NCBI GenBank assembly: GCA_023417955.1
Contig: JAEZDW010000189.1
Span: 1-22,135 of the forward strand
Reading direction: 5' to 3'
DNA from: Bacteroidota bacterium
GTDB taxonomy: Bacteria; Bacteroidota; Bacteroidia; Cytophagales; Cyclobacteriaceae
DNA: 22,135 bases
The notes below the pieces were generated by a model. The model ran no database searches. It was not told the DNA's origin and saw only the letters and a list, made by a program, of their open reading frames with translations. The position numbers and the translations under genes are program-made. Of the stretch, positions 15,768-22,135 are shown one piece after another. The first letter of the stretch is position 1; the number at the start of each line of letters is the position of its first letter.

Positions 15768-16253
15768 CTATGCGATCGTTTCGGGCTTTTCCACTTTATT
15801 AGATTGGCCCGAATCTGCAGGGATAATGGAAATACTTCCATCGCGTTCAAGGACGGCGTATTTGATTTGATCCATTCTGGCGAGGCCGTGTGTCAGTCGC
15901 GCGGCCTCCAAAATGTCCTCTTCATCAACCCGGGTTCTTATCATCCGCTCGCGCAATGGCTTTCCACGTTCGACAATCAGCAGCGGAGCGCCTTCGAAAA
16001 ACAACGTAAGCCAGACAGACTTGCCACTAATCTTCGATAACACAAAGTCCAATCCGACAAGCGTTGACACCATGACAAAACATGCGGTGAGCGAGTAGTC
16101 TTCGCCGATAAGCGCGTCTGTGGTGGCTTCACTTATGATGAGCAGCAGCACGAAGTCGAAAACCGTAATGTCTTTTAAGCTTCGTTTTCCCATGATGCGA
16201 AAAACCACGAATACAAAAAGATAGATGAGTGCGCCTCTGAGTACCGGATTCAT
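15768..16253 (-). CDS. DUF421 (YetF-like) membrane protein
   Basis: 161 residues from ATG 16253. The frame extends upstream to 16307, but that would overlap the preceding gene by 52 bp; the start chosen leaves a 2-bp gap after the upstream stop, which suggests translational coupling. The N-terminal part has three hydrophobic segments (about 4-20, 29-45 and 53-72) with the MGKR motif (about 20-23) between the first two. The cytoplasmic C-terminal domain contains the PLLIVERGKPL strand, a helix EDILEAARLTHG and IKYAVLERDGSISIIP, all typical of DUF421/YetF proteins. The molecular function of the family is poorly known. The tail after ADSGQSNKVEKPE looks disordered. Confidence 0.88.
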   Translation of the reverse strand: MNPVLRGALIYLFVFVVFRIMGKRSLKDITVFDFVLLLIISEATTDALIGEDYSLTACFVMVSTLVGLDFVLSKISGKSVWLTLFFEGAPLLIVERGKPLRERMIRTRVDEEDILEAARLTHGLARMDQIKYAVLERDGSISIIPADSGQSNKVEKPETIA

Positions 16254-16255
16254 GA

Positions 16256-16756
16256 TCAAGGGAATATAAATTGTTTGATACGAACAGGTTTTCCGTTCAC
16301 GTGCCATAACGACTCGCTTAGCCCGATGGCCTCTTTTTCCGGACTAATGTAAAAGACGACACGGCTCCCGGAAGTGGCTGAGAAAACGAAGTGCACCATC
16401 CCATTCCGTGATTTTGTTTCATTCGGACGTGGGACAACTGATTCAAGGCGGAATTCTGCGAGGTACTTTGCGGGTATAGATACCGTTAGCATTGAATCGT
16501 CGCTTTCATTTATTAGTAGATCAACTGAAGTACGCGCATCATAGCGGTAGAAGCCCTGGTATGCTACGGAGAGTTGATTGGTTTGAATTGTCCGGCTGCT
16601 TAGAACGCCATCGCCGAAGAAACCCAGTGCGGCCAATAAGACAATGGCCAGAATTGCGATTAATCCGGCGGTCTGTAGCTTGAATCCTGTTTTTTGAGCG
16701 TTGAGATGCTCGTCAATGGTGATTTCGGCTTGTGTGGTCCGGTCTGTCTGTTCCAT
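16256..16756 (-). CDS. Single-pass membrane protein of unknown function, coupled to DUF421 gene
   Basis: 166 residues. I do not recognise a named family. The N-terminal 25 residues are polar and cytoplasmic-like, one transmembrane segment spans about 28-47 (TAGLIAILAIVLLAALGFFG), and the remaining about 115 residues would be periplasmic and beta-rich (SVDLLINESDDSMLTVSIPAKYLAEFRL...MVHFVFSATSGSRVVFYISPEKEA). There are no cysteines and no obvious catalytic motif. Its stop codon is 2 bp from the DUF421 start, so the two proteins are probably made together and may form a complex. It lies 90 bp downstream of tatA on the same strand; whether tatA shares the transcript is unclear. Confidence 0.7.
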   Translation of the reverse strand: MEQTDRTTQAEITIDEHLNAQKTGFKLQTAGLIAILAIVLLAALGFFGDGVLSSRTIQTNQLSVAYQGFYRYDARTSVDLLINESDDSMLTVSIPAKYLAEFRLESVVPRPNETKSRNGMVHFVFSATSGSRVVFYISPEKEAIGLSESLWHVNGKPVRIKQFIFP

Positions 16757-16846
16757 GGTGCCTGGTACAGAGCAGATTGCCTAAAAGTCCGTACCCGACG
16801 GTCCTGGCGGCTCGAAGGGTTAGTCAGACGTAACAGGGGCTGAAAA

Positions 16847-17092
16847 TCAGGGTTCCGGCTCGGAATCTGCCGCTTTGGTAGTTTCGGCAGGCTTTTTTGG
16901 GGTCGAGGCAGTACTGCTGCGGGAATCGTCATTCAGGCCTTTCATTCCCTCCTTAAACTCATTGATTCCTTTGCCCATGCCCCGCATAAACTCTGGAATT
17001 TTTTTGGCGCCGAAGAAAACCAGAACGAACAGTCCTATTAGAAGGATTTCCTGCATTCCGACGCCGCTGAGAAATAACAATTGCGTATCCAT
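16847..17092 (-). CDS. tatA: Sec-independent protein translocase subunit TatA
   Basis: 81 residues. The short N-terminal transmembrane helix (about 13-28, MQEILLIGLFVLVFFG) leads into the conserved FGAKKIPEFMRGMGKGINEFKEGMKG hinge and amphipathic helix (27-52), then a Ser/Thr/Lys/Glu-rich tail. This is the TatA/E pattern; TatB would usually have a longer tail and a Pro after the Gly. It builds the pore or membrane-thinning patch for folded proteins with twin-arginine signals. The start at 17092 (MDTQLLFLSGVGMQ) is preferred because TatA proteins commonly carry a few residues before the transmembrane helix; Met13 is an alternative. No tatC is in the window, as is common when tat genes are dispersed. 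Confidence 0.9.
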   Translation of the reverse strand: MDTQLLFLSGVGMQEILLIGLFVLVFFGAKKIPEFMRGMGKGINEFKEGMKGLNDDSRSSTASTPKKPAETTKAADSEPEP

Positions 17093-17452
17093 AGTGTTGC
17101 TGGTTTGAGTGGTGAAATGAGGGCTACGCCGGGGTCGCCATCATATTGAACATTGCACGCGCTCAAAAGGTTGCACTTTTTCGGGTTACTTGCAAGCGGC
17201 ATATTATCAATGTGACTTATCTGGTTCTCAATGACCATGATCTTACCCACCGCCGGACCTATTAATGTTCGGCCAGCTGGCCTCAAGAGGTCGATATTTT
17301 CAGCGTAAATCAGGCTGGCGATTTTTTGAAGGAACACCTCGTCGTTGGACCAACCGCTAGCTGTACCGTTGATATATTGTGAACTTCTATGTGGACAACT
17401 TTTCAAACCAGCGGCAAATCGTCAGTACAACATTTTGCTATACCTTTCGGTC
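17093..17452. other. 360-bp region without a confident gene
   Basis: The region lies between tatA (-) and a small + gene, so it should hold promoters for both. Visible are a perfect 12-bp palindrome GGCCAGCTGGCC (17271-17282), followed by CCTCAAGAGG (17281-17290), which could form a short hairpin. On the minus strand an open frame runs from 17406 to 17038 (122 codons) and overlaps the tatA start. Its middle part reads protein-like, but I recognise no family and there is no support for translation. No tRNA-like or terminator structure was found. Confidence 0.5.
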
Positions 17453-17662
17453 ATGAAAGCGATTATCTCAGTAGCGGAATCAGATCTAAGAAACAAAGAA
17501 AACATACTCAATCAACTTCAGGCCCTGGGCACAAAAAAGTCACTGGAAGGCGTAATTGAGCTCAAGCCGAAATCCCGCAAGACAACGGAAGTCATCCGGA
17601 TTCTTCGCGACCATGGGATTGTATACGAAATCACATTTGACACCTCTGTAAGTCAGAAGTAA
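17453..17662 (+). CDS. Small unknown protein, 69 residues
   Basis: From ATG 17453 the product begins MKAIISVAESDLRNKENIL and ends in DTSVSQK. The frame is open upstream to 17345, but that extension does not resemble protein sequence. The layout appears to be strand (KAIISVA), helix (LRNKENILNQLQALG), strand (GVIELKP), helix (TTEVIRILRDHG), strand (VYEITFD), compact enough for a small alpha/beta fold. No signal peptide, membrane segment, cysteine or metal motif is present. I cannot name a family. It precedes the porin gene by 125 bp that contain the candidate Pho box, so it is probably transcribed separately. Confidence 0.55.
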   Translation: MKAIISVAESDLRNKENILNQLQALGTKKSLEGVIELKPKSRKTTEVIRILRDHGIVYEITFDTSVSQK

Positions 17663-17692
17663 ACACCTGGAAACCAGTGGCGTAGCTCCAAT

Positions 17693-17729
17693 GTTAACGT
17701 AGTGTTAAGACAGTTAAGATTTGGTTAAG
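17693..17729 (+). promoter_or_regulatory. Candidate Pho box: four GTTAA repeats upstream of the porin gene
   Basis: GTTAA occurs at 17693, 17704, 17713 and 17724, giving spacings of 11, 9 and 11 bp; three of the four are GTTAAG. Direct repeats about one helical turn apart are the form of PhoB/PhoP response-regulator sites (Bacillus PhoP uses TTAACA-like repeats; the E. coli Pho box also repeats every 11 bp). The array lies about 60-95 bp before the start of a phosphate-selective porin. Regulation by phosphate is an inference. Confidence 0.5.
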
Positions 17730-17787
17730 TCAGGCGTGATGTAATGGAATATTAAGGGGCACGCATTTTTTTTGCATCGTATAAAAA

Positions 17788-18951
17788 ATGCGAAAAAAGC
17801 TCACCGTTTTCTTTTTGATCTTCTCAGGGTTGTCGCCGTTAGTCTATGGTCAGCAAGACTTCAGGAGTTGGTTTGGAAAGGGGATAACGGTGGTTTCCGC
17901 AGACAGTTCTTTCAAGCTGAAATTCGGAGCACGCGTTCAAACCCTGTATCAGGGAGATTTGGATCTCGGCACAAATGAGTACGCCGATAACCTCGGGATC
18001 CGCCGTGCCCGCCTCAAGTTCGACGGGTTTGCCTTTAGTCCCGCCCTCGAATACAAAATCGAGCTGGGTCTGGCCAATTCAGATCGCAACAACGGTGTGC
18101 CGCGCAGACCAGGCGATCTGCCCACCTTTATCCTGGACGCCTGTCTGAAATGGAATTTTGCTGATCGTTGGAGCCTTTGGGTTGGCCAGGCCAAATTACC
18201 CGGAAACCGCGAGCGTATCATTTCTTCGCAATCCCTGCAGTTCGTTGACCGCAGTGATCTCAACGCGCAGTTCAATCTCGATCGCGATGTAGGTGTTCAG
18301 ATCCATTACCTCGGAAAGCATTACAAGTTTGCAGGCTCAGTTTCCAAAGGCGAAGGCAGGAATCTGATCAGCAGAAACCATGGCGGATACAACTACACCG
18401 TGCGGGCTGAGTACCTTCCTTTTGGAGCTTTCACGTCTAAAGGCGATTACTTCGGGTCAGACCTCGTCAGAGAAAAGACTCCCAAGCTTTCAATAGGCGT
18501 GTCATACGACTACAACGACGGCGCGACCCGCGAACGCGGTCAGCTCGGCGATTTCCTCCACGTAGAAAGGGACCTTAAGACATGGTTTGCTGATGCACAT
18601 TTTAAATATCGCGGGTTCTCGTCAATGTTTGAATATGCCTATCGCCTTTCACACGACGGCGCTGCCATCCACGATGAGACTGGAAAATTCGTCGATGCAT
18701 TTTACACGGGCAGGGGAGTATCGCTGCAAGCGGGTTATCTGTTTCCATCTGACCTTGAAATCGCAGGACGAATTACAGATGTTCTGCCGCACATCGAAAC
18801 ACAATATGACCGCAACTCACAATTCACCTTAGGGCTTTCGCGATATTTTGCGGAGCACGACTTCAAAGTCCAGACAAACGTGACACTTATTCAGATCGAC
18901 AATAAGAGTCAGACTTTGATGTACCGGCTGCAAGTTGATGTTTCGCTATGA
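17788..18951 (+). CDS. Phosphate-selective porin, OprO/OprP family
   Basis: 387 residues with a signal peptide (cleavage near VYGQ, about residue 21). The mature protein is full of alternating beta-strand sequence typical of a 16-stranded outer-membrane barrel. Family-like segments are FKLKFGARVQTLYQGD near the N-terminus (about 42-57), the NLGIRRARLKFDGFAFSPALEYKIELGLAN region (about 68-97) and LWVGQAKLPGNRERIISSQSLQFVDRS (about 129-155). The C-terminus ends MYRLQVDVSL, an alternating strand for barrel assembly. OprP-like porins pass phosphate or polyphosphate across the outer membrane, though many Bacteroidota members have unproven substrates. The GTTAA array upstream supports phosphate control here. 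Neighbours include no pst or pho genes. Confidence 0.87.
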   Translation: MRKKLTVFFLIFSGLSPLVYGQQDFRSWFGKGITVVSADSSFKLKFGARVQTLYQGDLDLGTNEYADNLGIRRARLKFDGFAFSPALEYKIELGLANSDRNNGVPRRPGDLPTFILDACLKWNFADRWSLWVGQAKLPGNRERIISSQSLQFVDRSDLNAQFNLDRDVGVQIHYLGKHYKFAGSVSKGEGRNLISRNHGGYNYTVRAEYLPFGAFTSKGDYFGSDLVREKTPKLSIGVSYDYNDGATRERGQLGDFLHVERDLKTWFADAHFKYRGFSSMFEYAYRLSHDGAAIHDETGKFVDAFYTGRGVSLQAGYLFPSDLEIAGRITDVLPHIETQYDRNSQFTLGLSRYFAEHDFKVQTNVTLIQIDNKSQTLMYRLQVDVSL

Positions 18952-19090
18952 CGCTATCCATTGCCACAAGGATTTCGTTTTACGATATGAGGCGTCGAAT
19001 GTGGGACCACATGCGTGATGAGATGTCACGGAGACCGGAGACAAAGATGTCGATTCATGTGCAAGAGGTTTCGGTCTTCCCTTGAGAAAC

Positions 19091-19137
19091 GGACGGACTG
19101 AAGTCCGTCCTTACAAGATCGGCCGAGGCTACGCCTC
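19091..19137. repeat. REP-like pair of short hairpins downstream of the porin gene
   Basis: The 220-bp gap 18952-19171 contains GGACGGACT (19091-19099) and AGTCCGTCC (19102-19110), a perfect 9-bp inverted repeat around GA. Fifteen bases later GAGGC (19125-19129) pairs with GCCTC (19133-19137) around TAC. Two adjacent GC-rich hairpins between convergent genes resemble multi-copy REP elements. They may also act as a bidirectional terminator, although no long T-run follows on either side. Confidence 0.55.
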
Positions 19138-19171
19138 TCGAGTTGTCAGTGTAATCGCCCTCGCCTTGAGG

Positions 19172-20254
19172 TTACATCGCACCAAGCTGTTTCAAATACT
19201 TTTCAGAATTCGCCCTTACATTTGGCGCTGGATTCAGGTCAAGCGCTTTTTTGAAACTCTTAATAGCGTTTTTCTTGTCGCCCTTCATAACAAAGGCTTC
19301 GCCCAGACTGTCAAATGTGTTTGCACTCTTTGGGTACCGTTCTGTATTTATTGTGAAAATTTCAATTGCCTTGTCGACATCGCCTTGTGAGAGCACTTGA
19401 TAACCGTATTGATTAATCTCTGCTTCGGTAGCGATTGACATTGCATCTTTCATAAGCTTGTCGGCTTCTGCAGTTTTACCGGTATTTCTCAATAATCCCG
19501 CTTTGACCTGAAGAGCCTGATAGCTTCTGCTCTGATTCAGTGCCTGGTCGATCCATTTAAGCGCTTGTTGCTCATTCACCCTGTTTACCAGTGCATAATT
19601 CGCAGCGCTAATCGGCCCGGCAGGCGTAAATCCAGTCGGGCCTTTTAATTCTTCGGCAGCATTTGCCATCACGATCTTGTCGACATCAAATTGAATCTGC
19701 ACCGGAAACTGCTTCTTCTCCCAATTGAGAACGAGTTCGCAGCCGGTTTTCGTAAGATTGATGAAGTCATAGGTGAGGTGTTCCGTCATCGCGTGATCAC
19801 GAATTTTCACCGGGCTTTTTACCTGATCATTTTTTGGATCATAGAAGTAGTGTCCCCATGATCTGTTGTCTCTGGAAAGAATCACTTCCCCGGTGTTGTC
19901 CTCGTTGATTACAAAGAAAAGTCCGTACTTACCGGCGGGCACGTTTTGACCTTCAACCTTCGCGTCATGAGAGAATTCAATGGTTGTGTTCTCATTAGCA
20001 CCTGCGCGCCATGGCGAGGGATTTCCCAGACCAAAACCTTCCACATTGTATCCAAATGGAACAAGCTTCCCCCAAATTTCGCGACCGTTTACTTTCGGAC
20101 GGGAATAGTCAACCGTAATTTTTGAAATGCCTATCGTCTGGCTTACTGCCGCGGGGGGACTCGGCGTTTGTGGGAGCGTCACCTGGGCCAATACGGGCAC
20201 CGTTATAATGATCAACATTATAGCGATCGCGGTCTTTGAAAGGGTCGTTGTCAT
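19172..20254 (-). CDS. Exported DUF2911 protein with C-terminal TPR repeats
   Basis: 360 residues from ATG 20254. An upstream in-frame ATG at 20293 would place 13 polar residues before the signal peptide, so it is less likely. The signal sequence (TLSKTAIAIMLIIITVPVLAQ) ends near residue 23. Residues about 35-180 match DUF2911, with ISKITVDYSRPKVNGREIWGKLVPFG, a WRAGANENTTIEFS segment and PAGKYGLFFVINE...EVILSRDNRSWGHYFYDPKNDQ. Residues about 200-355 are alpha-helical TPR-like repeats, the last being ANTFDSLGEAFVMKGDKKNAIKSFKKALDLNP. DUF2911 has no established function; the TPR part suggests protein binding in the periplasm. Proteins of this two-part type are common in Bacteroidota. It appears monocistronic. 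Confidence 0.88.
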   Translation of the reverse strand: MTTTLSKTAIAIMLIIITVPVLAQVTLPQTPSPPAAVSQTIGISKITVDYSRPKVNGREIWGKLVPFGYNVEGFGLGNPSPWRAGANENTTIEFSHDAKVEGQNVPAGKYGLFFVINEDNTGEVILSRDNRSWGHYFYDPKNDQVKSPVKIRDHAMTEHLTYDFINLTKTGCELVLNWEKKQFPVQIQFDVDKIVMANAAEELKGPTGFTPAGPISAANYALVNRVNEQQALKWIDQALNQSRSYQALQVKAGLLRNTGKTAEADKLMKDAMSIATEAEINQYGYQVLSQGDVDKAIEIFTINTERYPKSANTFDSLGEAFVMKGDKKNAIKSFKKALDLNPAPNVRANSEKYLKQLGAM

Positions 20255-20578
20255 AACTTGTTTGTTTGATATTAGAATCCAGTCGGTGGACAAAAATTAA
20301 CTGACGCATCGGTGATTCACAATCTGGAATTGATAAAACGTTGCTGCGTGGTGACCGCTGGGCGCGTCAGGGGAAAAATGGTACCTAATTCATCATAGAA
20401 AAAGTTTGTATCCCCCAACCTGGGTTATGCATTCGAACTAATAAAATGTTGTTTACAGCTGCCTACAGAGACAATCCTGATGCCAGCAGCGCTTTGATAT
20501 TTTATTCCCACAACCAAAGCTACTCCTGTTGCCGCTATGCCAGGCATACGCTTTTCAACGAATGCTTGAAAAAAGACT

Positions 20579-20779
20579 ATGGCAAAGTATTCAAAGAAAG
20601 CTGGCAAGAGTGTAAAGAAGGCCATGCATAAAAAGAAGAAGGGAACTTTAAAAACCGGAACCGGCAAGAAGGTAACAAGCCGCAAACAAGCTATAGCAAT
20701 TGGACTCTCGGAAGCGCGAAAAAAAGGCGCGAAAGTTCCTAAGAAACGCGCAAAAAAGAGCACAGCAAAAAAATCCTGA
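20579..20779 (+). CDS. Small lysine-rich DUF6496-type protein
   Basis: 66 residues, roughly one third Lys, with almost no acidic residues. MAKYSKKAGKSVKKAMHKKKKGTLK is followed by a conserved core GKKVTSRKQAIAIGLSEARKKGAKVPKK and an AKKSTAKKS tail resembling histone H1-like proteins. I recognise the core as that of DUF6496 small proteins, widespread in Bacteroidota and soil Proteobacteria. The composition suggests nucleic-acid binding, but no function is proven. The start is preceded by a purine-rich GAAAAAAGA stretch at a suitable distance. The 285 bp upstream (20294-20578) contain no other credible gene. Confidence 0.82.
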   Translation: MAKYSKKAGKSVKKAMHKKKKGTLKTGTGKKVTSRKQAIAIGLSEARKKGAKVPKKRAKKSTAKKS

Positions 20780-20917
20780 CGCCGTTCTGTGCCTTCTTTT
20801 TGTTTCTCCGGTGCCGCCTGTGAGAGCATTAATAACTTTCTTTTTCACGGCGTTCGCCAAACCATAGACTTTCTCCTCAATACCCGTTATCTTGAAAAGA
20901 GATTCTCGCAACCGCGA

Positions 20918-21304
20918 ATGAAATATCTCCTTTCATTGATTTTAGCAGTACTCTTTACTTCCTGTATGCAGCAGACGAAATTCGGGTATACTGACGGAAA
21001 TGGAAACCGTTACATCATAACTTCCGGAGTCTTACAATACATTCCTGTTACACCGGAAGAAAGCTCGTCGGGCACCTACAGCGGCGGTGACCCAAAAGTG
21101 ATAACTCTTCATGAAGTACAGGTTCAGGCCATCCGCAAAGTGTTGGAGGATGCAATCGATGACCAGTCGATACATATTGATAAACGAATCATGGGCAGCG
21201 CGGTGATCGAAAAAAACTCCGATACATGGATACTAAGTCCGCAAGCTCCGCAAAAAAAGCGCATCGAAAACCTTCTGCAAGAATTTCTGGTTTCTCAGAT
21301 TTGA
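20918..21304 (+). CDS. Small lipoprotein of unknown function
   Basis: 128 residues from ATG 20918. The frame is open back to 20789, but only this ATG starts a signal sequence (MKYLLSLILAVLFTSC, lipid cysteine C16). The mature part begins MQQTKFGYTDGNGNRYIITSGVLQYIPVTPEESSSGTYSGG, then two likely helices (HEVQVQAIRKVLEDAID and APQKKRIENLLQEFL) flanking short strands (SAVIEKNSDTWILSP). No acidic export signal follows the cysteine, so it may stay in the periplasmic leaflet. I do not recognise a family. It lies 138 bp after the DUF6496 gene on the same strand and 67 bp before the next gene. Confidence 0.72.
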   Translation: MKYLLSLILAVLFTSCMQQTKFGYTDGNGNRYIITSGVLQYIPVTPEESSSGTYSGGDPKVITLHEVQVQAIRKVLEDAIDDQSIHIDKRIMGSAVIEKNSDTWILSPQAPQKKRIENLLQEFLVSQI

Positions 21305-21371
21305 CATATTTCTTTGAAAAAAAGAAGTACGATTTTTTTTGTACCTTATATCCCCCTAGCTAAAACGTCTT

Positions 21372-22135
21372 ATGAATCCCTCGAACGGAAACGAAAGCTC
21401 GAATCAAAATCAGCAGCAACCTGTTCCTGCCAGCGATCAGGGTACGCACTACAAGTATCGCGATATAAAGGTTCACGCGTCGGACGAATGGATGGCCGAT
21501 GCTACGAAAAAGTATCGCCGGGTTTTTGATCGCTATGAGACAACGTACATGTGGGTCGAGTTTTCATTGTTTAACAAATTGTTCGATGAAACAGATTGGG
21601 AAGCTTCGTTCCGTGTGAAATGTTCTTATCTCAACGGCAGCAATAAAACTGAACTTTGTAATCTGGAGCAAACCCGCAAAGTTCTCAAGGATGAGAACGT
21701 AATCTATATTCGTCAGTCGTGGGGAAATTCAAACCCCGGTTCATATTGGTTTCGTGGCGATTACCTTTGGGAAGGTTATGTGAATGACGTCAAGGTGGGT
21801 GAATCCAAGTTTTATGTGGAGGATATGGGTATCGCCCAGGAAGGTGAGAATCTGTTTTTCGACATAGAGTCGGTTCGCCTTTTCGAGGGAGGCGGAGAAG
21901 CTTATTCACAGACCGATAAGAAGTATCTCGCGAAGTTCAAAAAGGAAGATACCCGTTACGTGTGGTGTGAATTCAAACTCAAAAACAAAAACCCGAAAGA
22001 TTATTACGCGGAGGTGTTCTTTAATTTTTACAACGATGCGAAACAATTGAAAGGCAGTCACGCGTATCTGCAATATATTCCTGCGAATACTGCAGGTACG
22101 GTTTACACACTTTATCCCGGATGGGGGAACAATAC
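21372..22135 (+). CDS. Cytoplasmic protein with two tandem homologous domains, 5' part only
   Basis: ATG 21372 opens a frame that continues past the window end; 254 complete codons are visible. There is no signal peptide or membrane segment. A polar, Gln/Asn/Ser-rich leader (1-25) is followed by two related units starting at residues 46 and 183. Both begin KKY and share T-x-Y-x-W-x-E-F-x-L-x-N-K (W61/W198) and a later WGN motif (W117/W251), so the period is about 137 residues. Each unit is rich in alternating aromatic and charged residues, suggesting a beta-sandwich. I have a weak recollection of such N-terminal regions on Bacteroidota AAA-type ATPases, but the part that would decide this is outside the window. 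No Shine-Dalgarno sequence is seen before the ATG, as for most genes here. Confidence 0.75.
   Translation, partial: MNPSNGNESSNQNQQQPVPASDQGTHYKYRDIKVHASDEWMADATKKYRRVFDRYETTYMWVEFSLFNKLFDETDWEASFRVKCSYLNGSNKTELCNLEQTRKVLKDENVIYIRQSWGNSNPGSYWFRGDYLWEGYVNDVKVGESKFYVEDMGIAQEGENLFFDIESVRLFEGGGEAYSQTDKKYLAKFKKEDTRYVWCEFKLKNKNPKDYYAEVFFNFYNDAKQLKGSHAYLQYIPANTAGTVYTLYPGWGNN

Noticed and set aside
20446..20631. 61-codon frame upstream of and overlapping the DUF6496 gene
   Set aside because: It runs into a recognised gene in another frame and shows no signal, domain or start context.
20789..20917. N-terminal extension of the small lipoprotein
   Set aside because: The lipobox-containing signal starts at 20918; the extension would place 43 residues before it.
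21305..21371. Terminator around the AT-rich TTTCTTTGAAAAAAAGAAG sequence and following T-run
   Set aside because: The possible stem is only about six A/T-rich pairs, too weak to call.

Overview
The window looks like chromosomal DNA of a Bacteroidota species. The basis is a SusD/SusE polysaccharide-utilization locus, lipoproteins with acidic residues just after the lipobox cysteine, a protein ending in a type IX secretion (T9SS) sorting domain, a DUF6496-type lysine-rich small protein, and starts that mostly lack Shine-Dalgarno sequences. The mix of families fits the Cytophagales/Chitinophagales better than gut Bacteroides, but that is an inference.

Positions 1-9473 (+) hold the 3' part of a glucan-utilization operon: the end of a SusD-like surface lipoprotein, a GH66 dextranase lipoprotein, a SusE/SusF-like lipoprotein with three carbohydrate-binding repeats, an unassigned six-hairpin (alpha/alpha)6 glycosidase with a C-terminal CBM-like module, and a GH31 alpha-glucosidase. 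The partner susC gene should lie just upstream of the window. Signal types suggest a division of labour. The lipoproteins bind and endo-cleave alpha-1,6-glucan (dextran) at the cell surface. The two SPase I-type proteins finish the oligosaccharides in the periplasm. A strong 87-bp inverted repeat separates the lipoprotein genes from the two soluble enzymes.

Positions 9483-15754 hold separate single genes: a PhyH-type 2-oxoglutarate dioxygenase (-), a serine-hydrolase (class C beta-lactamase fold) lipoprotein (+) followed by a clear terminator, a small heavy-metal-associated (HMA) domain protein (+), a 1004-residue secreted T9SS protein with four 22-residue tandem repeats (-), and a small exported protein with a DUF4177-like end (+).

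Positions 15768-17092 (-) hold tatA, a single-pass membrane protein of unknown function and a DUF421 membrane protein. The last two are separated by only 2 bp. The 360 bp upstream of tatA contain no confident gene. A 69-residue unknown protein follows (+), then a phosphate-selective porin (OprO/OprP type, +) preceded by four evenly spaced GTTAA repeats that look like a Pho box.

Positions 18952-22135 hold a REP-like hairpin pair, a DUF2911-TPR exported protein (-), the DUF6496 basic protein (+), a small lipoprotein (+), and the start of an unrecognised cytoplasmic protein with two copies of a roughly 137-residue unit, cut by the window edge.

The most unusual items are the unassigned six-hairpin enzyme in the dextran locus, the long inverted repeat beside it, the GTTAA array before the porin, and the duplicated domain in the last gene. 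I saw no phage, transposase, CRISPR array, tRNA or rRNA.
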